The translations under genes and the position numbers were made by a program. The notes beneath the pieces are model-generated. The model was not told the origin of the DNA and made no database searches. It saw only the letters and a list, made by a program, of their open reading frames with translations. Positions 10,150 to 19,318 of a DNA stretch of 64,000 nucleotides are shown piece by piece. Position 1 is the stretch's first letter, and each line of letters begins with the position of its first letter. Source of the stretch: Ensifer adhaerens (GTDB taxonomy: Bacteria; Pseudomonadota; Alphaproteobacteria; Rhizobiales; Rhizobiaceae); the NCBI RefSeq assembly GCF_002940685.1, contig NZ_PNFP01000005.1:1-64000 (forward strand), given 5' to 3'.

Positions 10150-12417
10150 CTAAACCGGAATGCCGTTTTCCGCGGCGAAATCCACCAGCATCTGGCGAAC
10201 GGGCGTCTGGTCGCGCGTATCGTCCAGCGCCGTGTTGAGCAGATCCGCCAGCTTGGTCGCGTCGAGCGCCAGGAGCATCGCCTTGATCGGCCCCACCGCC
10301 GTCGGCGACATCGACACCGAACGGAAGCCAAGACCCAGCAGTGCCATGGCCGAAAGCGGCTTGCTCGCCATCTCGCCGCAGAGCGTCACCGGCGTATCGT
10401 GCCTGTCGCCGGCACGCACGATGTCGCGCAGGATCCGAAGGAACGGCCGGCCGAGCACGTCGAAGCGGTCGGAGACACGGGCATTGCCGCGGTCGACCGC
10501 CATCGCGAACTGGAACAGATCGTTCGAGCCGACCGAGACGAAATCCACCTCGGTCATCAGTTCGTCGAGCTGCCAGAGCAGCGCCGGCACTTCGAGCATC
10601 GCTCCGAACTGCAGCTTGCGCGGCAACTGCTCGCCGAGCTTCGACTGCCGTTCGATTTCCTTCTGCAGCAGGTCTCTCGCGATCCTGAGTTCCGAGACCT
10701 CGGTCACCATCGGCAGCATCAGCTTGAGCTCGGCCCCGGCGGCAGCGCGCAACATCGCACGCAACTGGGTGCGAAGGAGACCGGGTCGGTCGAGCGAAAG
10801 CCGGATCGCGCGCCAGCCGAGCGCCGGGTTTTCCTCTTCCGCCGCACGGAAATAGGGAACCACCTTGTCGCCGCCGATGTCGAGCGTGCGGAAGGTCACG
10901 GGCTTGCCGCCGGTCTGCTTCAGCACATTGCGGTAGAACGCTTCCTGTTCCTCCGCCTTCGGCATCGTCGAGGCGATCATGAACTGGAGTTCGGTGCGGA
11001 ACAGGCCGATACCCTCGGCACCCGCCTCGTTCAGATGCGGCAGGTCGACCAGGAGGCCGGCATTCATCTGCAGCGTGATACGCTTGCCGTCTCGGGTCAG
11101 CGGATCGACGTCCTTCAGCGCCCGGAACTGTGCCTGGCGCCGCGCCCGGAACCGGACCTTCTCTTCGTAGGCGCGCTGCAGGTCGCCGAGCGGCCGCAGA
11201 TGCACCTTGGCATCGTCGCCATCGATGATGATCGCATCGCGGTTTTCCGCAAGTGCGACCGCACCGGTCGCCTGGCCGATGACAGGAATGCCCATGGCGC
11301 GGGCGACGATGACCACATGGCTGGTGACGGCGCCCTCTTCGAGCACGAGGCCGCGCACGTTTTCGCGCGGATAGTCGAGCAGTTCGGCAGCGCCCATGGC
11401 GCGCGCGACGATCACCGCGTCCGTCGGGAAGTCGCTCGCCGAAAGCTTGGCGCCATAGCCCGAGAGCTGGCGCAGCAACCGGTTGGCAAGATCGTCGAAA
11501 TCATGCATGCGCTCGCGCAGGTAAGGATCCGTCAGACGGATCATGCGCGCCTTGGTCTCGCTCTGCACCCGCTCGACCGCGGCTTCCGCCGTCAGGCCGT
11601 TGCGGATCGCCTCTTCGAGCTTGCGCACCCAGCCGCGGTCATGCGCGAACATGCGATAGGTCTCGAGCACCGCCCGGTGTTCGCCTTCCATCGACACTTC
11701 GCGCCGCGACAGCATGTCGTCGATCGAGATGCGCAGCGACCCCAGCGCCTCGGCAAGCCGCTGCAGTTCCTGGTCGGTATCTTCGTTCAGCAGATTGGTG
11801 ACGACGATCCTCGGTTCGTGCAGCACCACATAGCCAAGCCCGATGCCTTCGCCGTAGCTGTTGCCTTCGATCGAGACGGGACGCGACAGGTCGAGTTCGA
11901 GACCAGGCTTGGTGATCTTCTTCAGTTCGCCGGTCGCCACCATTTCGGCGAGAACCATGGCGGTCGTTTCGAGCGCCTCGACCTCGTCCTCGCGATAGTT
12001 GCGCATCGCCTTGTTCTGGACGACGAGAACGCCAAGCGCCCGGCCCGTGCGCAGGATCGGCACGCCGAGGAAGGAGTGGTAAATTTCTTCTCCGGTTTCC
12101 GGCAGATAGGTAAAGGCCGGATGCGACTGGGCGTCGGAGAGATTGAGCGGACGGGCCGAGGCCGCGATGGTGCCGACGAGGCCCTGCCCCATCTTTAGTT
12201 GCGCCAGGTGGACGGCCGCCTTGTTCAGACCTTCGGTCGCATAGAGTTCGAGCACGCCGTCGGAGCGCAGCACGTAGACCGAACACACTTCCGCGACCAT
12301 ATTCTGCGCGATCTGGCGCACGATACGGTCAAGGCGCTCCTGCGGCTCCAGCGGTTCCGCCATCAACTCGCGCAACCGCTTGAGGAGAACGCGCGGACCT
12401 GCGGAAAGGTCTCTCAT
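10150..12417 (-). CDS. ptsP: PTS-Ntr enzyme I, phosphoenolpyruvate-protein phosphotransferase PtsP
   Basis: A 755-residue EI-Ntr, first component of the nitrogen phosphotransferase system. It takes phosphate from PEP and passes it to NPr and then EIIA-Ntr, which regulates potassium, nitrogen and carbon metabolism; it does not transport sugar. An N-terminal GAF sensor domain (about 20-165) is followed by the EI N-terminal part. The phospho-His swivel motif is GAVTSHVVIVARAMGIPVIG, and the C-terminal PEP-binding barrel carries LFRTELQFM and FVSVGSNDLFQF. The gene lies between lysC and prfA in the same direction, 70 bases before prfA. Confidence 0.95.
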   Translation of the reverse strand: MRDLSAGPRVLLKRLRELMAEPLEPQERLDRIVRQIAQNMVAEVCSVYVLRSDGVLELYATEGLNKAAVHLAQLKMGQGLVGTIAASARPLNLSDAQSHPAFTYLPETGEEIYHSFLGVPILRTGRALGVLVVQNKAMRNYREDEVEALETTAMVLAEMVATGELKKITKPGLELDLSRPVSIEGNSYGEGIGLGYVVLHEPRIVVTNLLNEDTDQELQRLAEALGSLRISIDDMLSRREVSMEGEHRAVLETYRMFAHDRGWVRKLEEAIRNGLTAEAAVERVQSETKARMIRLTDPYLRERMHDFDDLANRLLRQLSGYGAKLSASDFPTDAVIVARAMGAAELLDYPRENVRGLVLEEGAVTSHVVIVARAMGIPVIGQATGAVALAENRDAIIIDGDDAKVHLRPLGDLQRAYEEKVRFRARRQAQFRALKDVDPLTRDGKRITLQMNAGLLVDLPHLNEAGAEGIGLFRTELQFMIASTMPKAEEQEAFYRNVLKQTGGKPVTFRTLDIGGDKVVPYFRAAEEENPALGWRAIRLSLDRPGLLRTQLRAMLRAAAGAELKLMLPMVTEVSELRIARDLLQKEIERQSKLGEQLPRKLQFGAMLEVPALLWQLDELMTEVDFVSVGSNDLFQFAMAVDRGNARVSDRFDVLGRPFLRILRDIVRAGDRHDTPVTLCGEMASKPLSAMALLGLGFRSVSMSPTAVGPIKAMLLALDATKLADLLNTALDDTRDQTPVRQMLVDFAAENGIPV

Positions 12418-12503
12418 CGCGTAGGGTCTCCCGAAATAGAGTAGACAGCGGCAATGGGATGCGCAGCGAAACCGCTGCGAATCCCAAATCAGTCGCCTGT
12501 CGA

Positions 12504-13778
12504 TTAACTCTTATCGAGACCGTAGGCGGAATGCAAAGTGCGAACCGCCAATTCCGCATAAGGACCATCGATCAGAATCGAAATCTTGATCTCGGAAGTG
12601 GTGATCGCCTTGATATTGATGCCCTTGTCGGCAAGCGCACGGAAGGCGGAAGCGGCAACGCCGGCGTGGCTGCGCATGCCGATGCCGATGACCGAAACCT
12701 TGACGAGGCCGGCTTCGGACTGAACGACGTCGTAACCGATCTTTTCCTTGTTGTCGCCGAGCACCTTCAGCGCCTTGTCGACGTCACCAGACGGAACGGT
12801 GAAGGTCATGTCGGTCTTCGAGCCGTCTTCAGAGATGTTCTGGACGATCATGTCGACATTGATATGGGCTTCAGCCAGGGGGCCGAAGATCGCGGCGGAA
12901 ACGCCCGGCCGGTCGGCGAGACGGCGCAGCGAAATCTGGGCTTCATCCTTGGCATAGGCAATGCCGGTTACGACTTCCTGTTCCACGATCTCATCCTCAT
13001 CACAAATCAGCGTACCGGGCGGATTGAGAAGGTCACCCATGCCCGGCGCATCGGGATCTTCGAAAGACGAACGCACGAAGGTGCGGACCTTGTGCACCAT
13101 GGCGAGCTCGACCGAGCGCACCTGCAGCACCTTGGCGCCGAGCGATGCCATTTCCAGCATTTCCTCGAACGCGATCTTCTTCAGCCGCCGCGCCTTCGGC
13201 TCGATGCGCGGGTCGGTCGTGTAGACGCCGTCGACGTCGGTGTAGATGTCGCAGCGATCGGCCTTGACCCCCGCGGCAATCGCCACGGCCGACGTGTCGG
13301 AGCCGCCGCGGCCGAGCGTGGCGACGCGGTTGTCCGGGCCCAGGCCCTGGAAGCCGGCGATGACGGCAACCTGCCCCTCGCCCATGCGGCGGATGAGTTC
13401 GGCACCGTCGATGTCGAGAATGCGGGCGGCGCCATGGGCGTTGTCGGTGCGGATCGGGATCTGCCAGCCCTGCCAGGAGCGGGCATTGATGCCCATCGAC
13501 TGCAGCGCGATTGCCAGCAGCCCGGAGGTCACCTGCTCGCCGGAAGCGACGATCGCGTCGTATTCGCGCGCGTCGTAGAAGGGTGAGTTGGCGCCGGTGG
13601 CCTTGGGCATGTTCTGCACCCAGCCGACCAGTTCGTTGGTCTTGCCGGACATGGCGGAAACGACGACGGCAACCTCGTGGCCGGCATCGACCTCGCGTTT
13701 CACATGGCGGGCGACATTGTGGATGCGGTCCAAATCAGCGACGGACGTTCCGCCGAATTTCATCACGATGCGTGCCAT
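12504..13778 (-). CDS. lysC: aspartate kinase
   Basis: A 424-residue aspartokinase, which phosphorylates aspartate in the first step toward lysine, threonine, methionine and diaminopimelate. The kinase domain begins with [14 protein letters not shown] and contains [13 protein letters not shown]. The C-terminal ACT regulatory domains (about 265-424) include the serine/threonine-rich segment [15 protein letters not shown], the usual site of feedback inhibition by lysine or threonine. AGAGGCAC precedes the ATG. ptsP follows 86 bases downstream. Confidence 0.96.
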   Translation of the reverse strand: MARIVMKFGGTSVADLDRIHNVARHVKREVDAGHEVAVVVSAMSGKTNELVGWVQNMPKATGANSPFYDAREYDAIVASGEQVTSGLLAIALQSMGINARSWQGWQIPIRTDNAHGAARILDIDGAELIRRMGEGQVAVIAGFQGLGPDNRVATLGRGGSDTSAVAIAAGVKADRCDIYTDVDGVYTTDPRIEPKARRLKKIAFEEMLEMASLGAKVLQVRSVELAMVHKVRTFVRSSFEDPDAPGMGDLLNPPGTLICDEDEIVEQEVVTGIAYAKDEAQISLRRLADRPGVSAAIFGPLAEAHINVDMIVQNISEDGSKTDMTFTVPSGDVDKALKVLGDNKEKIGYDVVQSEAGLVKVSVIGIGMRSHAGVAASAFRALADKGINIKAITTSEIKISILIDGPYAELAVRTLHSAYGLDKS

Positions 13779-14420
13779 GTGCCTCTACCGGTACCCAATT
13801 TGCGCGCGTGAGGCGCGCGTGACAGGAAAGCCCCCGCCGGCGCCCGACGGTCAAAAAGCTTGGGAGACTTCTCGGACATCGGCAGTCACCGCTTCGGGGA
13901 GCGGAAAGTCGCGGCGTCTCTTAGCGGATCGGGGGGCTGCACGCAATGGCAAGACGGCACAGATTCGGCACCTCTGCCGCACGCCCGGCAGCCACCTTTC
14001 GCAACAATATTGCCGAAGGCTGCAAATGATGGAAATTTCCGTGCCGCATAGCCCCACAATGCCGCGTTGAAAATTACCGGCGTCGATGCTAAACGAGGTC
14101 AGCAACTTCAATCGAGAAAGGGGGCTGCGCGCAATGACATTCTTCCGGCACCACCGCCAGCGTGGCCCCGTCCAAGCCCTGCAGATGCGTTTGCAGGGCT
14201 GACCGGACATACTTCGCAACTTCGCGAGCCTATCCCTGGTCTGCCCAGAGTGATGCAGTGCGCAACCGTCCCGGTTTGAGCGCCTGCATCGTCTTCCAAT
14301 ACCGAGCCGACGCGGTCCGTTGACAGCATGCCTGCTGTTTCGGGCCCAACCATCCGAAACCCCGGCCAGAAGTGCCGCCCCGGATGCCTCATCGTCGCTC
14401 GTGCAGTCCAGAGAACGACC
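13779..14420. other. 642-base intergenic region between lysC and the ABC-F gene
   Basis: No convincing gene was found on either strand. The region holds the lysC promoter side, a near-duplicate of a 20-base sequence (GGGGGCTGC core at 13932 and 14120), and a perfect 9-bp hairpin at 14175-14200 (AGCCCTGCA / TGCAGGGCT, 8-base loop). A small RNA cannot be excluded. The right part also holds the ABC-F leader. Confidence 0.5.
14175..14200. repeat. perfect 9-bp inverted repeat
   Basis: AGCCCTGCA and TGCAGGGCT pair perfectly around GATGCGTT. There is no U-tract on either side and no gene end nearby, so it is not a clear terminator. It may be a structured RNA or a binding site. Confidence 0.5.
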
Positions 14421-15953
14421 ATGGCTTTGATCAATATCCGCAATCTCGGCGTCAGCCTCAGCGCACCGCTTTTCTCCAGCCTCAACCTCTCCGTCGCGTC
14501 AGGTGACCGGATCGGCATCGTCGCCGCCAACGGGCGCGGCAAGTCGACGCTCCTGAAATCGATTGCCGGCACCTTCGACCCGACCGCGGGCGAGATCACC
14601 CGTTCGCGCGGCCTGACCATCGGTCACGTCGAGCAGAACGTTTCGCCCAGCTTGCTGCCCCTCTCCTTCCACGAAGCCGTTCTTTCAGCGCTGTCGACAG
14701 ACCAGGCGGAAAACGAAAGCTGGCGCGTCGACATCGTGCTCGACCAGCTCGACGTGCCGGAGGGTCTGCGCCATCGGGCCGTCTCGGCCTTGAGCGGTGG
14801 CTGGCAGCGGCTCATGCTGCTTGCCCGCATCGCCGTCAGCGAGCCGGATGCGTTGCTGCTCGACGAGCCGACCAACCATCTCGACCTCGCCAAGATCGCA
14901 AGGCTTGAAGCCTGGCTGAACGCACTGCCACGCGACGTGCCGGTGCTCGTCGCCAGCCACGACCGCGCCTTCCTGGACGCCACCACCAACCGCACGCTGT
15001 TCCTGCGGCCGGAGCAATCGCCGATCTTCGCGCTTCCCTATTCGCGGGCACGCGCGGCTCTCGATGACGTGGACGCGTCGGAGGAGCGGCGCTACCAGCG
15101 CGACATGAAGGTGGCGCAGCAGCTTCGCCGCCAGGCCGCCAAGCTCAACAACATCGGCATCAATTCCGGCAGCGACCTTCTGACGGTGAAGACGAAGCAG
15201 CTGAAGCAGCGGGCGGAGCGGCTGGAAGACGCGGCAAAACCCGCGCATCAGGAGCGCTCCGCCGGCGCGATCCGGCTTGCCAATCGCGGCACCCACGCCA
15301 AGATCCTGGTGACGCTCGACGACGTCCAGGTCGAGACGCCCGACGGCACGCCGCTCTTCCGCACCGGCAAACGCTGGATCTGCCAGGGCGACCGCATCGT
15401 GCTGCTTGGCGAAAACGGCGCCGGCAAGACCCGGCTCGTCAACCTGATCCGTGCTGCGATCGAAGAGCCCGGCCAGGCGCCGGAAACCTTGAAGGCAACA
15501 CCCTCGCTCGTGCTCGGCTATAGCGACCAGGCGCTTGCCGGGCTGTCGGACGAGGAGACGCCGCTTGCCGCCCTCACCCGCCGCTTCTCGCTCGGCGACC
15601 AGCGCGCCCGTACCCTGCTCGTCGGTGTCGGCGTCGGCATCGACATGCAGGAAAAGGCGATCGGCCGTCTCTCGGGCGGCCAGAAGGCGCGGCTTGCCAT
15701 GCTGGTGCTGCGCCTGAAGGAGCCCAACTTCTACCTGCTCGACGAACCGACCAACCATCTCGACATCGAAGGCCAGGAGGCGCTCGAAGCCGAGTTGTTG
15801 AAGCATGAAACCAGCTGCCTGCTGGTCTCCCACGACCGCAGCTTCGTGCGCAATGTCGGCGACCGCTTCTGGCTGATCGAGAAGCGCCGTCTCGTCGAAG
15901 TCGACGACCCCGAAGACTTCTTCGCGCAGGCCGCGGCAAGCGACGTCGGCTGA
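14421..15953 (+). CDS. ABC-F family ATPase
   Basis: A 510-residue protein with two ABC ATPase domains and no membrane segment, so it belongs to the ABC-F class of ribosome-acting ATPases rather than to transporters. Domain one has Walker A AANGRGKST, signature LSGGWQRLML and Walker B LLLDEPTNHLDL. Domain two has GENGAGKT, LSGGQKARLAML and YLLDEPTNHLDI. A basic helical linker lies between. The ATG at 14421 (MALINIRNLGV) is the first that gives ABC sequence; the frame extends upstream to 14328 without family similarity. Some ABC-F proteins protect ribosomes from antibiotics and others are housekeeping; the sequence alone does not say which. Confidence 0.88.
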   Translation: MALINIRNLGVSLSAPLFSSLNLSVASGDRIGIVAANGRGKSTLLKSIAGTFDPTAGEITRSRGLTIGHVEQNVSPSLLPLSFHEAVLSALSTDQAENESWRVDIVLDQLDVPEGLRHRAVSALSGGWQRLMLLARIAVSEPDALLLDEPTNHLDLAKIARLEAWLNALPRDVPVLVASHDRAFLDATTNRTLFLRPEQSPIFALPYSRARAALDDVDASEERRYQRDMKVAQQLRRQAAKLNNIGINSGSDLLTVKTKQLKQRAERLEDAAKPAHQERSAGAIRLANRGTHAKILVTLDDVQVETPDGTPLFRTGKRWICQGDRIVLLGENGAGKTRLVNLIRAAIEEPGQAPETLKATPSLVLGYSDQALAGLSDEETPLAALTRRFSLGDQRARTLLVGVGVGIDMQEKAIGRLSGGQKARLAMLVLRLKEPNFYLLDEPTNHLDIEGQEALEAELLKHETSCLLVSHDRSFVRNVGDRFWLIEKRRLVEVDDPEDFFAQAAASDVG

Positions 15954-16021
15954 CGATCGCGCTGGCGAACCCGGCGACCGCCGCATCCCGTGGCGCCCGC
16001 AAGAGGCGGGCGTCTTCGCGA

Positions 16022-16543
16022 TCATCGCGACGGCGGCGGCCGGGCAACCAGGCAGGCAACCTCGCCACCGTCGAAGGCGTGGGCGAGGCGCGCCTCGACA
16101 ATCCACTGATGCCGAAGGGCCGCGACCTCGAGCCGCGCAGCCACCTCGTCCGCACGGGTGGACGGCTCATCGTGGAAGAGAAAAACGTGCCCATCCGGTT
16201 TCAAAAGCCGCACCAGTGCTGCAAATTCCTGCTTGGGATCGCCGCGAGTGAAGACGCCGACACGGATGGCAAACACCTTGTCGAACCGTCGCTCGCCCGG
16301 ATCGAACGACCGAAGCTCAGCGACCTGCAAGGTTACCCGGCCCGCAGCAACATGTTCGGCATTTCGGCGCGTTGCCGCCGCGATCATCGCAGCCGATCGG
16401 TCGATGGCGACAAGCTCCCCATCGACGAGCCGCTCGCAGACCTTTGTCACCGCAACACCGTGACCGCAGCCGACTTCGAGCAGCCGCTCCGAGGGCCGCG
16501 GCGAAACGACCTCAACGGCCCAGGCGATCCTGTCCAGCGACAT
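16022..16543 (-). CDS. class I SAM-dependent methyltransferase
   Basis: A 173-residue small methyltransferase. The SAM-binding motif I LLEVGCGHGVAV is near residue 22, an acidic motif II VAIDRSAAMI follows, and the motif IV region carries FDKVFAIRVGVF. The substrate is unknown. The start follows GGAGGGGAATCCGG. It converges with the ABC-F gene and lies in a short accessory group between lysC and ubiG. Confidence 0.8.
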   Translation of the reverse strand: MSLDRIAWAVEVVSPRPSERLLEVGCGHGVAVTKVCERLVDGELVAIDRSAAMIAAATRRNAEHVAAGRVTLQVAELRSFDPGERRFDKVFAIRVGVFTRGDPKQEFAALVRLLKPDGHVFLFHDEPSTRADEVAARLEVAALRHQWIVEARLAHAFDGGEVACLVARPPPSR

Positions 16544-16687
16544 CCGGATTCCCCTCCTCCCCGATCACGAGAAATTAGCATGGAGACAAACGGCAGCGCG
16601 AGCCCATCTGATGCATTAACTAAACCACTTGCAATATAATATCAGTTTTGCCAATCTTACAAGAGAGGCCGCAATGGGAGAGAGACA

Positions 16688-17236
16688 ATGTGCAAGGTCA
16701 TCATGTGGGACATGGTCAGTGTCGACGGCTTCTTCGAGGCTGCCGGTCATGACATCGGCTGGTTCGTTTTCGAGGACGAGCTTGCCGCCTATATCGGCGA
16801 AACGCAGCTCGAGGCCGACACCCTGCTTTTCGGGCGCGTGACCTATGAGATGATGGCGGCCTACTGGCCATCGGCCGAAGGCGACATCGCGACCTTCATG
16901 AACGGCGTCGAGAAATTCGTCTTCTCGCGCACGCTGAAATCGGCCGACTGGGCAAGGACGACACTTGTGACTGGCGACGCCGTCAAGGAGGTGGAACGCC
17001 TGAAGAAACGCGAAGGCGGCACGATCTTCATCTTCGGCAGCGCCGATTTCGCAAGCGGCCTGATCGAGAAGGGCCTCGTCGACGAATACCGTCTCGGCAT
17101 CAAGCCGGTGCTGCTCGGTGAGGGTGTGCCGCTGTTCAAGCCGGGGCTGAAGCGGACGAAACTCAAGCTCACCCACACACGTCCGCTGAAATCGGGCGTG
17201 GTCATCCTGCACTACCAGCCGCAAGCCGACACCTAG
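16688..17236 (+). CDS. dihydrofolate reductase / RibD C-terminal family protein
   Basis: A 182-residue member of the DHFR/RibD-C fold family (YyaP/YwjB type), probably an NADPH-dependent reductase of unknown substrate. Typical segments are VIMWDMVSVDGFFE at the start, DTLLFGRVTYEMM, and IFIFGSADFASGLIEKGLVD with IKPVLLGEGVPLF at the C-terminal end. GGGAGAGAGACA precedes the ATG. It is not the essential folA, whose sequence is different. The AT-rich stretch upstream (16620-16650) could be its promoter. Confidence 0.8.
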   Translation: MCKVIMWDMVSVDGFFEAAGHDIGWFVFEDELAAYIGETQLEADTLLFGRVTYEMMAAYWPSAEGDIATFMNGVEKFVFSRTLKSADWARTTLVTGDAVKEVERLKKREGGTIFIFGSADFASGLIEKGLVDEYRLGIKPVLLGEGVPLFKPGLKRTKLKLTHTRPLKSGVVILHYQPQADT

Positions 17237-17327
17237 CAGGCAACGGCCGCCACGCGCCCGTATGCGCCGATCTGGCCCAGCACCGCCTCTTGACTTCCTT
17301 GCCCGATCGTCCGACTTCACTGCTGCA

Positions 17328-17424
17328 TAGGTCCCTAAATCGAGATCGATTTAAGGATAGAATGATGCAGCACTTCAAAGTGCTACAGCGTCCTTAGCGC
17401 GCCTTGAAAGACGCACGGCGCTGT
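17328..17424 (+). repeat. rhizobial palindromic intergenic repeat with mini-ORF
   Basis: The element has three stems: CCTAAATCG ... CGATTTA(A)GG at about 17332-17356, AGCACTT-CA-AAGTGCT at 17369-17384, and ACAGCG ... CGCTGT at 17385-17424. A ten-codon open frame ATG CAG CAC TTC AAA ... TAG (MQHFKVLQRP) spans 17365-17397. A diverged relative lies inverted at 56060-56119. From memory, similar elements are common between genes in Sinorhizobium. It ends just before the ubiG ribosome binding site. Confidence 0.65.
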
Positions 17425-17449
17425 CGGGACGACGCAAGGAGACGGCGAC

Positions 17450-18196
17450 ATGAGCGAGACCGCACGCACGACGATCGACCAGAGCGAGGTGGACCGGTTT
17501 TCCGCCATGGCTGCGGAGTGGTGGGACCCGACCGGCAAGTTCCGGCCGCTGCACAAGTTCAATCCCGTTCGTCTCGCTTATATCCGCGACAAGGTGGCCG
17601 CGCATTTCGGCCGTGATCCGAAAAGCCCGCAACCGCTCAAAGGTCTGCGCCTGCTCGATATCGGCTGCGGCGGCGGTCTGCTGTCGGAGCCGATGGCGCG
17701 CATGGGCGCCGACGTTCTCGGCGCCGACGCCTCGGAAAAGAACATCGGCATCGCCAAGACCCATGCGGCCGGCAGCGGTGTCGCCGTCGACTACCGCGCC
17801 GTAACCGCCGAAGCGCTCGCCGAAGCCGGCGAGAGCTTCGACATCGTGCTCAACATGGAAGTGGTCGAGCATGTCGCCGACGTCGATTTCTTCATGACCA
17901 CCTGCGCCCATATGGTGCGCCCCGGCGGCCTCATGTTCGTCGCCACCATCAACCGCACCATGAAGGCGGCAGCGCTCGCCATCTTCGCGGCCGAAAACGT
18001 TCTGCGCTGGCTGCCGCGCGGCACGCACCAGTATGAAAAGCTGGTGCGCCCGGAAGAGCTGGAGAAACCGCTCGTGGCCAACGGCCTCGAAGTGACCGAG
18101 CGGACCGGTGTCTTCTTCAATCCGCTCGCCAATCAGTGGAACCTGTCGAACGACATGGACGTCAACTACATGATCGCCGCCAAGCGGCCGCTGTAA
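17450..18196 (+). CDS. ubiG: ubiquinone biosynthesis O-methyltransferase UbiG
   Basis: A 248-residue SAM-dependent methyltransferase that performs both O-methylations in ubiquinone synthesis (2-polyprenyl-6-hydroxyphenol and 3-demethylubiquinol). Family hallmarks are the N-terminal [25 protein letters not shown], here interrupted by nothing, the SAM motif [20 protein letters not shown], and [13 protein letters not shown]. The C-terminal [16 protein letters not shown] is also typical. AAGGAGACGGCGAC precedes the ATG. Its leader overlaps the repeat element at 17328-17424, so its expression could be affected by that structure. Confidence 0.96.
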   Translation: MSETARTTIDQSEVDRFSAMAAEWWDPTGKFRPLHKFNPVRLAYIRDKVAAHFGRDPKSPQPLKGLRLLDIGCGGGLLSEPMARMGADVLGADASEKNIGIAKTHAAGSGVAVDYRAVTAEALAEAGESFDIVLNMEVVEHVADVDFFMTTCAHMVRPGGLMFVATINRTMKAAALAIFAAENVLRWLPRGTHQYEKLVRPEELEKPLVANGLEVTERTGVFFNPLANQWNLSNDMDVNYMIAAKRPL

Positions 18197-18218
18197 GCGG
18201 CCGACCGCCTCCGGCGTA

Positions 18219-18785
18219 TCAAGCAAGCTCGGACCTGGCCTGCCACTCGCGCTTCAAAAGCGCGTAGACATACTCGTCGCCCCAAGCGTCGTTGAACCGG
18301 TCGTTCTCGATCAGATGCGCTTCGCGGCGCATGCCCAGACGCTCGACGACACCGACCGACCCTTTGTTGAGGGCATCCAGGCGGGCAAAGATCCGGTGAA
18401 ACTTCAACGTCGAAAAGCCGAGGTCGAGAATGGCCTTCATCGCCTCGGTGGCATAGCCCTTGCCGGCAAAGTCGGGATTGAAGATGTACCCGGTCTCCGC
18501 CTGCTCGGCCGCACGGCTTGCGAGCTTCAGCAGCACTTCGCCGATCAGCGCCCCGTCTTCCCGGCGCTCGACGGCAAACACCGCGACATCACCGTCATCG
18601 TCGAGACGTGGCAGCGACGCCTTGGCGAATTTTGCCCGCGCCGCCGTTTCGTCGAGCGGTTCCTGATAGAGATAGCGATAAACCTCAGGCAGGCTGTGAT
18701 AGGCGAAGAACGCTGGAAAATCGTCCGGCGCGAAGGGCCGGATAACGAGGCGATCGGTGGAAATGCGAACTTCGGACAATGCCAT
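18219..18785 (-). CDS. GNAT family N-acetyltransferase (RimJ/RimL type)
   Basis: A 188-residue acetyl-CoA-dependent N-acetyltransferase. The RimJ-like start STDRLVIRPFAPDDFPAFFA, the acetyl-CoA loop GYIFNPDFAGKGYATEAMKA and the late FARLDALNKGSVGVVERLGM are all typical. The substrate may be a protein N-terminus or a small molecule and cannot be decided. I chose the ATG at 18785 because GGGAGA lies 10 bases upstream; the open frame extends to 18833. It converges with ubiG. Confidence 0.85.
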   Translation of the reverse strand: MALSEVRISTDRLVIRPFAPDDFPAFFAYHSLPEVYRYLYQEPLDETAARAKFAKASLPRLDDDGDVAVFAVERREDGALIGEVLLKLASRAAEQAETGYIFNPDFAGKGYATEAMKAILDLGFSTLKFHRIFARLDALNKGSVGVVERLGMRREAHLIENDRFNDAWGDEYVYALLKREWQARSELA

Positions 18786-18889
18786 TGTCTGGAAATCTCC
18801 CATTGCAAAGCTGCGAGATGGGAACCAAGGCATTGTTTTTAAAGAGCAGTCGCCAAAATTTAGGCGCGCGCAGAAGAAAGTGCGCCGCG

Positions 18890-19318
18890 TCAGTTGACCT
18901 CGTCGGGCAGGATCGGCAGCGGCGCGACGGCAATGCCTTCTTCGAGCAGTGCAACGGCCTCTTCCGCCGTCGCCTTGCCGATCAGGCCGCGTTCTTCCGC
19001 CTCGCCATAGTGGATCTTGCGCGCTTCTTCCGGGAAGCGCTCGCCGACATCCTCGGCGTTCTCGCGCACGGTCTTTACCAGCTCGCGGATCTTGGCAATC
19101 GTTTCCCTCTGCGCCTGATCCATGATCACCGCCCGCGTCGCTTCCTTCTTGCGTGCAGTCGCGACCGACGGCGCCATCAGTTGCTTGGCGACGGTGGTGG
19201 AGTTGCAGGCGGGACAGGAAACCAGCTTGCGCTCGACCTGGCGGTCGAAGTCATCGCTCGACGAGAACCAGCCCTCGAAATCGTGGCCGTTGTCGCAGGA
19301 AAGTGTATAGCGGATCAA
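18890..19318 (-). CDS. DUF1178 family protein
   Basis: A 142-residue conserved protein of unknown function. The N-terminal MIRYTLSCDNGHDFEGWF and VSCPACNSTTVAKQLMAP give Cys-x-x-Gly-His and CPAC, which look like a small zinc ribbon. A helical stretch with QRETIAKIRELVKTVREN follows. Its start codon overlaps the end of the nitrilase-like gene by 4 bases (19315-19318), so the two are translationally coupled. The same neighbour pair is common in Rhizobiales as far as I recall. Confidence 0.88.
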   Translation of the reverse strand: MIRYTLSCDNGHDFEGWFSSSDDFDRQVERKLVSCPACNSTTVAKQLMAPSVATARKKEATRAVIMDQAQRETIAKIRELVKTVRENAEDVGERFPEEARKIHYGEAEERGLIGKATAEEAVALLEEGIAVAPLPILPDEVN

